Part shown: positions 17,658 through 24,607 of the stretch, piece after piece | Numbering within the stretch: the first letter of the stretch is position 1 | Layout: every line of letters starts with the position of its first letter | Assembly: GCF_002975205.1 (NCBI RefSeq) | Contig: NZ_PCOC01000002.1 | Coordinates: 697,001-761,000, forward strand | Length of the DNA: 64,000 nt | DNA from: Ochrobactrum vermis | GTDB taxonomy: Bacteria; Pseudomonadota; Alphaproteobacteria; Rhizobiales; Rhizobiaceae | Reading direction: 5' to 3' | Position numbers and translations under genes: made by a program | The notes under the pieces: generated by a model | Told to the model about the DNA's origin: nothing | Seen by the model: only the letters and a program-made list of their open reading frames with translations | Databases searched by the model: none

Positions 17658-18089
17658 CTATGCTCCCACTGCCTTCAGACCTTCGAGTTCGATCCCATCG
17701 GATTGATCTCTGATGCGACCGATCTGCTCCAGCGCCTGTTGCGCGGCAGCCACCACTTCAGGCGTTCCTTCTCCAATTGCCGGATTGCCCTGTAATTCGC
17801 TGAGGTGCATTCCCTCGAAGCCTTCGCGACGGATGAATTTTGCAAAAACCGTGCGTCCGCTCATCTGCAGGAAGCGTCGCACCACCAGGTCGCGGTCTAC
17901 GACGATCAATACGATGACGCCTTTTCCGAAGCGTGCCCGTATGTGTCCCGCACCAACAAAACCGTCAGAATATTTCGAAGTGATGCCTTTCATCACATCG
18001 GAATAGTGGCGCATCTGGAACCAGACGCCGAGCGACTGAAAGCCCCACAGCAAGGCGAGCGCCAGCAAGGCCCACTGCCAGATAGCCAT
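17658..18089 (-). CDS. gutM: GutM-family glucitol operon activator
   Basis: This 143-aa protein has one N-terminal membrane segment (WALLALALLWGFQSLGVWFQMRHYSDVM) followed by a small basic cytoplasmic part (SDGFVGAGHIRARFGKGVIVLIVVD). This is the GutM/SrlM family named from the E. coli glucitol operon, where it affects operon expression. Here it is the first gene of the second PTS operon, behind GGGAGGAG. The molecular role of the family is poorly understood. Confidence 0.82.
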   Translation of the reverse strand: MAIWQWALLALALLWGFQSLGVWFQMRHYSDVMKGITSKYSDGFVGAGHIRARFGKGVIVLIVVDRDLVVRRFLQMSGRTVFAKFIRREGFEGMHLSELQGNPAIGEGTPEVVAAAQQALEQIGRIRDQSDGIELEGLKAVGA

Positions 18090-18152
18090 AATTGTTCTCC
18101 TCCCAAGAAGGACGAATAGGATATTTCTCTCGTTCGTCTTTCATTAAATAGA

Positions 18153-18162
18153 GAACATTTGT
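18153..18162. promoter_or_regulatory. GAACATTTGT operator copy upstream of gutM
   Basis: Exact copy of the 10-base word found twice in the galactitol-PTS/DRL divergent region, 64 bases upstream of the gutM start. Flanking bases (a T-rich tail TNTT on one side) are also similar. Confidence 0.55.
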
Positions 18163-18273
18163 CTTCTTGAATGTCAATATGTATAATTTTTTCTGCTAAA
18201 CGAAGGCGAATGACGACTGACATCTCGATCGGTTTCGCATAATGTCATTTGCAACCCGGAGGCCGCTCGCACC

Positions 18274-18909
18274 ATGGACTTGCTACTCAGAGAACAAATG
18301 GCATCGATGCCTGATTTGCGTCATCGACTGCGTCAGCTACGTTGGTTCAGGGCGACATTCCGCAAGCATGCCAGTCTGCTGCATGAACTTTATGGCGTTG
18401 AATATGACATCGATGAAAAGAAGCTTACCGAGGCGTTTCTGAACTGGGTGGAGCTGGTCAATCAGAACAAGCGTTTTGCCAAGGTGGACCGCAAAGACTT
18501 CATCACCTTTGCTGCCGGTCTCGTGCTGCGCGAATTGATCCGTTTGTCGCCTGCAAGGGTCGTTTCTCCACCAAAACACGCCACGGGCGATGCTGCCCGT
18601 CTTTATGAGATCGTCAGCTTCTGGCCGGAGGGTTTTCTCTACACCAATTACTGTATCTGTGCGATTGCCGCTGTGCAGGAACAGGAGTTCGGCACGGTAC
18701 CGGATATCGACCAATGTGCCGACGAATTACGCACCTGGTGGTCTTATAAGGAAAACATCTCTGAAATGCCTGGTTATGCGATTGCATTTCTCGATAAGTT
18801 TCTTGGTGGCGAGCCCAACTGGGTCATGCCGGATCTGGCATCGGCGCGTGCAGCAGTGAAGCGCGCTTTGGGTGCTGATAATCCGGTCACAAAAATCAAG
18901 AATGAATAG
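18274..18909 (+). CDS. Conserved-looking protein of unknown function, 211 aa
   Basis: I do not recognise a family. The protein is soluble-looking and helical, with a basic start (RHRLRQLRWFRATFRKH), a central SFWPEGFLYTNYCICAIAAVQEQEFG segment and a Trp-rich stretch (ELRTWWSYKENISEMPGYAIAFLDKFLGGEPNW). Base composition and codon use resemble its neighbours, so it is very likely a real gene. It is divergent from gutM, with 184 bases between them containing the GAACATTTGT site, and may share its control. Confidence 0.75.
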   Translation: MDLLLREQMASMPDLRHRLRQLRWFRATFRKHASLLHELYGVEYDIDEKKLTEAFLNWVELVNQNKRFAKVDRKDFITFAAGLVLRELIRLSPARVVSPPKHATGDAARLYEIVSFWPEGFLYTNYCICAIAAVQEQEFGTVPDIDQCADELRTWWSYKENISEMPGYAIAFLDKFLGGEPNWVMPDLASARAAVKRALGADNPVTKIKNE

Positions 18910-19105
18910 CGGCGGCTTTCGTTTTGGAGCGGCGCTTTCGAATTTGAAGTTTGAAAAGAGTTTCTTTCGAATGGGTATCAAACGCCAAATTCATTCCACT
19001 AGGATATAGCTCAACGACTGCCGCCGCTGACTAATTGGCAAAGACGGTTGCCAAAAAACCATAATTACTCAACAAGGGTTGGAGTTAAACGCTCAGCGTC
19101 AAGAA

Positions 19106-21217
19106 ATGGAACATCACTTGAAACGCATCAAAATTGGCTTGTTTTGTCTTTTTCTGACAGGTGCTTTGCCCGCACATGCTCTCGATACCGGTTCACCAGC
19201 CGTTTTGAAGCCATCGCCGCAGCAAGTGCAGGCCGCCCACCTGACGTCCGAATTTCTCGAGCGGTTTCACTACCGGCCCATTCCGCTGGATGATGCGTTG
19301 TCGGTCCGGATCATGGACCGGTTTATAGACTCGCTGGACCCGGATCGGCTCATCTTCCTGCAGATGGATGTCGACAAGTTCTTGATCGGCAGTAAGGAAA
19401 TCGACGATGCCATTCAACAGCAAGATCTGACCGTTCCGTTCTCCATTTTCAACATCTACCAGCAACGCATCATCGAGCGCATGACATTTGCGCGCAGCCT
19501 GCTCAAACAGAATTTCGATTTCAGTAAGCAGGAAGATTTCTCCATCGTGCGCGACAAGGAACCTTGGCCGCGATCGAATGAAGAAAGCAATGATCTGTGG
19601 CGCAAGCGCGTCAAGAACGACTGGCTGCGCCTGAAGCTGGCCGGTAAGGATGACGCGACTATTCGCAAAACACTCGATAAACGCTACGAGAACTCCATCG
19701 AGCGGACGTATAAGTATAAAAGCGACGATGCCTTTCAGTCATTCATGGCTGCCTATACGACAGCGGTTGATCCCCATACCGATTATTTCGGCGTGAAGGC
19801 TTCAGCCGAATTCGACATTGCAATGAAGCTATCGCTAGTCGGTATCGGTGCCGTGCTTCAGGAAAGAGACGACTACACGACAATCCGCGAGCTCGTTGCC
19901 GGAGGCCCGGCGCAGTCATCGGGTAAGCTTGCCGTGGGCGACCGTATAATCGGTGTCGGTCAGGGCAAAAGCGGTCCGATCAAGGAAGTGATCGGTATGC
20001 GTCTCGATGAGGTTGTGCAAATGATCCGTGGCGACAAGGGGTCAGTCGTGCGCCTCGATATTCTGCCGGCGGATGCCGGCCCCGACGGCAAGCACCACGT
20101 CATCACTCTGGTTCGTGACAAGATCAGTCTCGATAAGCAAGCCGCCAAAAAAACGATCCTTTCGGTGAAGGACGGAGACGTCACACGCAAGATCGGAGTG
20201 ATCACCCTGCCAGCGTTTTATGAAGACATTGCAGCACGGCGAAAGGGCGATAAGAACTACAGGAGTGCCAGCCGTGATGTTGCCAAGCTTATCGCCGAGC
20301 TCAAGCAGGATAAGGTTGATGGCGTTTTGGTTGATCTGCGCAACAATGGCGGCGGTTCGTTAAGCGAGGCGATCGACCTAACGGGTCTGTTTGTTGGAAA
20401 AGGTCCGGTGGTTCAGCAGCGCAATGCAACCGGAGAAGTCAAAGTGGAAAGCGACACTCTTCCGGCTCCGGCCTGGAAGGGACCGCTGGGTGTACTCATC
20501 AATCGCGGCTCAGCTTCTGCTTCCGAGATTTTTGCTGCAGCGATACAGGATTATGGGCGGGGCGTGGTCATCGGTGAACCGAGCTTCGGCAAGGGAACTG
20601 TGCAAACGGTGGTGGATCTTGATGAAGTGGCCAACAATCCTAAACCGGAATATGGCGAGCTTAAATTCACGGTTGCCCAGTTTTTCCGGGTTGATGGCGG
20701 AACGACACAATTGCGCGGTGTGACGCCCGATATCACTCTGCCGGGGCTTTTCGATCTCAAGCTGGTCGGTGAATCGAGCTTCGACAATGCTTTGCCCTGG
20801 TCTCAGGTCAACGCGGCAAAATACAAGTCATCCGATGATATAAAAGCCTTGTTGCCCCGGCTGCAAAACCTGCATGATGAGCGTGTGCAGAAATCTCCCG
20901 AGTTCAAGGACTTTGTGGAAGACGTTGCAACGCTCAAGGCGCAGCGTGACAAAAAGGTTATCTCGCTCAACGAAACAGAACGTCGTAACGAGATGACCGC
21001 TCAGGAAAATCGGGTCAAAGCACGCGGAAAACTCAATGATGGTATCGATGCGGAGGTTGACGACGGTCTGCAGTCGAATGAGCGAAGCTTGAGTGCTGAT
21101 CTAGCTCTTGAGAAAAACCGCAAGAGCGCGACGGATGTCCTGCAGAATGAAGCTGCGGCTATTGTTACCGATTTGGCTGCTTTGCAAGGCAATGCACCTA
21201 AACGCGCCGCCAACTGA
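19106..21217 (+). CDS. prc: Carboxy-terminal processing (tail-specific) protease, S41A
   Basis: The ATG at 19106 gives 703 aa and starts with a clear signal peptide (KIGLFCLFLTGALPAHA); an upstream TTG at 19079 is less convincing. Order of parts: N-terminal Tsp domain (about 30-230, with DPHTDYFGVKASAEF), PDZ domain (VGIGAVLQERDDYTTIRELVAGGPAQSSGKL), then the S41 protease core with RNNGGGSLSEAIDLTGLF, the catalytic serine in RGSASASEIFAAA and the catalytic lysine in GEPSFGKGTVQ, and a C-terminal domain. It is a periplasmic protease that trims or degrades envelope proteins. It looks complete. Confidence 0.95.
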   Translation: MEHHLKRIKIGLFCLFLTGALPAHALDTGSPAVLKPSPQQVQAAHLTSEFLERFHYRPIPLDDALSVRIMDRFIDSLDPDRLIFLQMDVDKFLIGSKEIDDAIQQQDLTVPFSIFNIYQQRIIERMTFARSLLKQNFDFSKQEDFSIVRDKEPWPRSNEESNDLWRKRVKNDWLRLKLAGKDDATIRKTLDKRYENSIERTYKYKSDDAFQSFMAAYTTAVDPHTDYFGVKASAEFDIAMKLSLVGIGAVLQERDDYTTIRELVAGGPAQSSGKLAVGDRIIGVGQGKSGPIKEVIGMRLDEVVQMIRGDKGSVVRLDILPADAGPDGKHHVITLVRDKISLDKQAAKKTILSVKDGDVTRKIGVITLPAFYEDIAARRKGDKNYRSASRDVAKLIAELKQDKVDGVLVDLRNNGGGSLSEAIDLTGLFVGKGPVVQQRNATGEVKVESDTLPAPAWKGPLGVLINRGSASASEIFAAAIQDYGRGVVIGEPSFGKGTVQTVVDLDEVANNPKPEYGELKFTVAQFFRVDGGTTQLRGVTPDITLPGLFDLKLVGESSFDNALPWSQVNAAKYKSSDDIKALLPRLQNLHDERVQKSPEFKDFVEDVATLKAQRDKKVISLNETERRNEMTAQENRVKARGKLNDGIDAEVDDGLQSNERSLSADLALEKNRKSATDVLQNEAAAIVTDLAALQGNAPKRAAN

Positions 21218-21223
21218 TTGAAA

Positions 21224-21298
21224 GCAGGGCATTAGCCCTGCTTATACATTTGAGGCCGGAACGCTAAACTTCGTTCCGGCCTCAAATGTATAAGCAGG
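21224..21298. terminator. Overlapping hairpins after prc: short stem and 27-base perfect inverted repeat
   Basis: A stem GCAGGGC / GCCCTGC (21224-21230, 21235-21241) overlaps the left arm of a perfect 27-base inverted repeat (21237-21263 with 21272-21298, 8-base loop). The two structures cannot form together. They lie just after the prc stop. A terminator is the simplest reading, though the T run after the long stem is weak. Confidence 0.65.
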
Positions 21299-21383
21299 TT
21301 ATTTCGTGCTGCAAATCAACGGTCGCTTCCTTGCTCGTAAATTACTCTGAGTTGCGGTCACAGCCAGTTCGCCTGACGGATAC

Positions 21384-21437
21384 TTGACCAACGCATAGCC
21401 AATCAGCTATACGTTGGTTCATAGCCAATTGGGTATG
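21384..21437 (+). promoter_or_regulatory. Promoter overlapped by two operator-like palindromes for the ArsR gene
   Basis: A -35 box TTGACC (21384) and a -10-like TATACG (21408) are 18 bases apart. Two imperfect palindromes sharing ATAGCCAAT lie at 21395-21410 and 21420-21437 (CATAGCCAATTGGGTATG, 16 of 18 symmetric). The sites cover the -10 region and the expected transcript start, which fits autorepression by the ArsR protein encoded next. Confidence 0.6.
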
Positions 21438-21451
21438 AATTGAGCGAGGCC

Positions 21452-21766
21452 ATGAGAGACGAAGTTTTCAAAGCGTTATCCGATCCGACCAGACGATCGA
21501 TATTCGAGCGTCTTTGTCGAGAGGGCGAGAAGACGGTTACGGTGTTGACCGCAGGAACGAATGTTTCACAACCTGTTGTCTCCAAACATCTCGCCGCTCT
21601 CAAAAGGGCAGGCCTCGTCAGGGATCGTCACGAAGGCCGCCAAAGCCATTACAGAGCGGAATACACCGCATTAGTTCCTCTTATCGATTGGGCGAAAGAG
21701 TTGAACGGTTTTTGGGAACAGAAGTTCGATGCCCTTGAAGACCTGTTGAGGAGGATGGATCAATGA
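21452..21766 (+). CDS. ArsR-family winged-helix repressor
   Basis: This 104-aa protein has the ArsR fold with ALSDPTRRSIFERL and the recognition region VSQPVVSKHLAALKRAGLV. There is no metal-binding cysteine pair, so it is the ArsR subgroup usually linked to SRPBCC/AHSA1 proteins rather than a metal sensor. The ATG at 21452 is chosen over a TTG at 21440. Its stop overlaps the start of the next gene (ATGA), so the two are translationally coupled. Confidence 0.88.
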   Translation: MRDEVFKALSDPTRRSIFERLCREGEKTVTVLTAGTNVSQPVVSKHLAALKRAGLVRDRHEGRQSHYRAEYTALVPLIDWAKELNGFWEQKFDALEDLLRRMDQ

Positions 21767-22194
21767 GCCAGATGTCAATTGATATGCGAACAGTCATAGT
21801 TGAGCGCGAAATGCCTTGTCAGCCCGAAAAGCTCTGGCGCGCGCTAACTGAGCCGCATCTGATCGCGGAATGGTTGATGAATAACGACTTCGCTCCGACT
21901 GTCGGCCATTGTTTCAAACTTCGAGGCGAGTGGGGCGGCGTATTGGATTGTCAAGTTTTGGTTGTCGAGCCGAACAGGCGGTTGTCTTACACTTGGAACC
22001 ATATCCATGAGGACGAAGCATACAATCTCAGAAGTGTCGTGACCCTAATTTTGACACCCACCGCTACCGGGACACATTTGCGGATGGAACAGTCGGGCTT
22101 TTTGCCCGGTCAGAAGCAGGCCTTTCACGGCGCTCAACATGGATGGCGGAGTTTCCTTGAAAAGCTGGATGCGGTAGCCACCAATCTGGACTGA
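21763..22194 (+). CDS. SRPBCC/AHSA1-domain protein
   Basis: This 143-aa protein has the START-like AHSA1 fold: it opens with VEREMPCQPEKLWRALTEPHLIAEWLM and ends with the long helix segment HGAQHGWRSFLEKLDAV. Pairs of an ArsR repressor and an AHSA1-type protein are common in bacteria. The fold binds hydrophobic ligands, but no specific function can be assigned. Confidence 0.85.
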   Translation: MSQMSIDMRTVIVEREMPCQPEKLWRALTEPHLIAEWLMNNDFAPTVGHCFKLRGEWGGVLDCQVLVVEPNRRLSYTWNHIHEDEAYNLRSVVTLILTPTATGTHLRMEQSGFLPGQKQAFHGAQHGWRSFLEKLDAVATNLD

Positions 22195-22291
22195 CTCCAT
22201 TCTTCGTCAGATTGTTGCAAAACATTGCAAGCCTTAGAACAACGGGAGTTCAGCCGGTCCGCTTTGCGAACTCCTCAAGGAGAATCCTCAT

Positions 22292-22495
22292 ATGGTCATA
22301 AATAGATCCATACGCCAAATTCATCGCTGGTTGTCGATCATTTTCACCCTTACCGTGATTGCGAATTTCGTCACCATGGCTTTCAGGGAACCTCCAGCAT
22401 GGGTCGTCTATTCGCCGCTTTTACCACTATTTGTCCTGCTCGCGACTGGGCTGTATCTGTTTATTCTACCTTATATTCTGAGACGAAGTGAGTGA
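22292..22495 (+). CDS. Small two-helix membrane protein, unknown function
   Basis: This 67-aa protein has two likely membrane helices (about residues 13-30 and 38-60) and begins with a basic RSIRQIHRWLS segment. It starts at an ATG behind AAGGAG, 97 bases after the AHSA1 gene, and may be the third gene of that operon. No family function is known to me. Confidence 0.7.
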   Translation: MVINRSIRQIHRWLSIIFTLTVIANFVTMAFREPPAWVVYSPLLPLFVLLATGLYLFILPYILRRSE

Positions 22496-22558
22496 AGCCT
22501 TTCCAGGACCTCGCGCCCCGCCAGAAATAAGGAGCATGCTCCTGGAAACCGAATTCAT

Positions 22559-22669
22559 ACGCACTCAGGTGTCGATGTCGGCATGATCGTGCAGATTTAT
22601 GAAATCATACTGGAAATGGCCGCCAGTGGAGCGGTTATCTTGTGGCGTCAAATCAAAAACCAACACTGA
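22559..22669 (+). pseudogene. Fragment of a sugar ABC transporter ATPase (RbsA/MglA type)
   Basis: The frame starting at 22559 reads THSGVDVGMIVQIYEI then ILEMAASGAVI, which resembles the GVDVG-K-x-x-IYxII-x-x-LAxxGxAVI segment after the second Walker B of RbsA/MglA-type ATPases. Nothing before or after belongs to such a protein, and no start codon context is present. It appears to be a remnant about 30 codons long, abutting the autotransporter remnant. Confidence 0.55.
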
Positions 22670-22998
22670 GTTTTGCGTTGAAGCCATTTTGTTTGGCACC
22701 GGATGCGAACTGCCCATTGTAGGATAGGCCAAGCGTGGCATCCTCGGTCAGTCGGAAATCAAGCCCCCTGGGCGTTGGGGACAGTACCCTCCTGCCATGA
22801 TGCTGCGTTGTCCCAAAACGGCAGTGCGTGGTTTTTCCAGGTTTCGGTGTGAGCCGGAAGCGGAAAACCGAGCGCGGTCGAGATAACAATGGAAGAATGC
22901 CAGAACAGGTGCTTCTTGCGTCGGGAAAACGGCGCACGCAAACGTCTAGTTTTTGAAGTAAGTAGTGCCATTGCTGCCCCAGAGACGCAGCAAGCCAC
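22653..22998 (-). pseudogene. Autotransporter remnant with large internal deletion
   Basis: Reading leftwards, one frame gives a long-signal-peptide-like N-terminus (RRKKHLFWHSSIVISTAL...) and the start of a passenger (WDNAASWQEGTVPNAQG). Near 22770 this stops, and a different frame continues with RLTEDATLGLSYNGQF then ASGAKQNGFNAKLSVGF, ending at 22653. The latter is a typical last strand of an autotransporter beta-barrel ending in Phe. First and last parts of a once long gene are thus joined out of frame, with almost everything between them lost. Confidence 0.7.
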
Positions 22999-23088
22999 TG
23001 CGATGCAGCCTTATATATCAGGAGCCTCTATATTTCCAACAGCTCAAGCGGTCTGTTGATGATAAATGCACAGCAGATCTTGAATTAA

Positions 23089-23264
23089 TAAGTAGTGCTT
23101 CTGTAATGGGCCTTCGTTCGTCAAGTCCCTCATTACCAAAATCTCGTCACCAGGATCATGCTTCTGTCCGTGGTCAACACGAAGGCCGCCACACCACGCC
23201 ATAAGATCAGAACCGGCAGGTCAATCTAGGCGGCGTGATTGCCGAGGCATCACAGCACTACTTA
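23089..23264. repeat. Short terminal inverted repeats around about 175 bases, origin unclear
   Basis: TAAGTAGTGCT at 23089-23099 is repeated as its exact reverse complement at 23254-23264, and TAAGTAGTGC occurs again at 22959-22968. The enclosed sequence has no convincing gene. It could be a miniature element or a remnant of an insertion sequence. The rest of 22999-23341 shows nothing else I can support. Confidence 0.35.
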
Positions 23265-23341
23265 CGACCTTGCCAAGCTCTCGTCCCGGTGACGGGACCT
23301 CGCTGAGACGAAATTACAATTGCTTCGTCGCGATGCTTTAT

Positions 23342-24373
23342 TTATGCCGCGGAGGCTTCTTTGCCCCAACGAAACTCGGTCTCATCCACCCACAGACGAT
23401 GAAGGACAGTCGCAAGCTTGCGGGCAAGCGCGACTTTGGCGCGTTTCATGCCACGCCGCTTTGCCACGTCGACTGCCCATCGCTTCAGTGCCGAGAACCG
23501 GGTGGCGCGGGTCAGCATGATGTGGGCCGCCTCGTAAAGGGCCGTGCGCACCATTGTGTCACCGACCCGGCTGATGCCACCGTCCAGATCCGTCTCGCCG
23601 GACTGGTACTTCTTCGGCATTAATCCGAAGTACGCTCCGACGGTTTGGGATTTTGCAAACCGACCAGGGTCGTCGACCGCCGAGCGATAGGTGATCGCAA
23701 CGAGTGCGCCACCCCCCGGCGTGGTCATCAGTCTCTGGCAGACCCGATCCTGGCGAACGATCTTCAGCATCTCACGATGCATCTTGGTGAACTCGTTCCA
23801 AAGTGCATGCCGGGCATGCAACATAGCACCGATGACTGTCTCCAACACAGGATGTCCGTCGACGAGCTCCAATATCCGTCCTTCAAATCGACCGCGGCTC
23901 ACCTCGCCGACCTTCAGACCATAGCCACGCAAAATGCCTCGAATGCTCAACTCCACGTCACGCAATTTAGCTTGCAGCAGTTTGCGACCGGTCAGAAGCG
24001 CACGGACATCCTGCGAGCCGGGAGACTTCGAATGCACGGAGCGATACCATCCCATCCGCAATAGCTGCGCGATGCCACGCGCATCTTTCCTGTCCGTCTT
24101 GATAATCATCGCCGACAGCGCGGCCTTCACGTGACGGGTCTCCAGCAAAACAACATCAAAGCCAGCTTTCGTCAGACCTTCATACAACCATTGTGACATG
24201 GGGCCTGCTTCCAGGCCGATCCGCTTCAAAGCAAGATCCAGCGATGCAAAGTGTTCGATGAGCGCACCCGGATCGCTCGCCACCTTCGTCTCGCGGATGA
24301 TCTTGCCTGCTGAATCCACCAAACACACACTGCTTGCTTCCAAAGAAACATCAATTCCGGCAAAGTACTCCAT
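23342..24373 (-). mobile_element. IS110-family transposase
   Basis: The ATG at 24373 behind AGGAA gives 343 aa; an upstream start at 24433 is possible. The N-terminal DEDD RuvC-like domain shows AGIDVS, RIGLEAGP and KTDRKDARGIAQLL. The C-terminal transposase_20 domain shows MTTPGGGALVAITYRSAVD, AYFGLMPKKYQSGE and GDTMVRTALYEAA with the serine region of the family. The gene looks intact. No terminal inverted repeats were found, as expected for the family, so the exact ends are not defined. It sits in a patch of gene fragments. Confidence 0.92.
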
Positions 24374-24607
24374 GGCTGTTCCTCGCTTGATGTTTGGGGC
24401 CGACCCGTTCGGACCCCGTTTCAACATCGTCATTCTGAGGGACAGCCACCTATCTCGCTACAATCTCGGAAGAGCCGGCCCATTACGGCATCTAACATCC
24501 GATCTTCGCATTGCCTTGAGTAATCATAGTCGACCATTAATCTCTCACGACAATAGCCGCGATGCACGCCCACCGCGTCTCATCCCAAATGCGAACGCCC
24601 CCCTTAA
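24374..24607 (-). other. Non-coding stretch upstream of the IS110 transposase, candidate bridge-RNA region
   Basis: About 230 bases lie between the transposase start and the end of the giant gene. IS110 elements of the IS110 group carry a structured bridge RNA in the non-coding end before the transposase. The position and length fit, but I could not identify the guide loops or the left end of the element from sequence alone. Confidence 0.35.
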
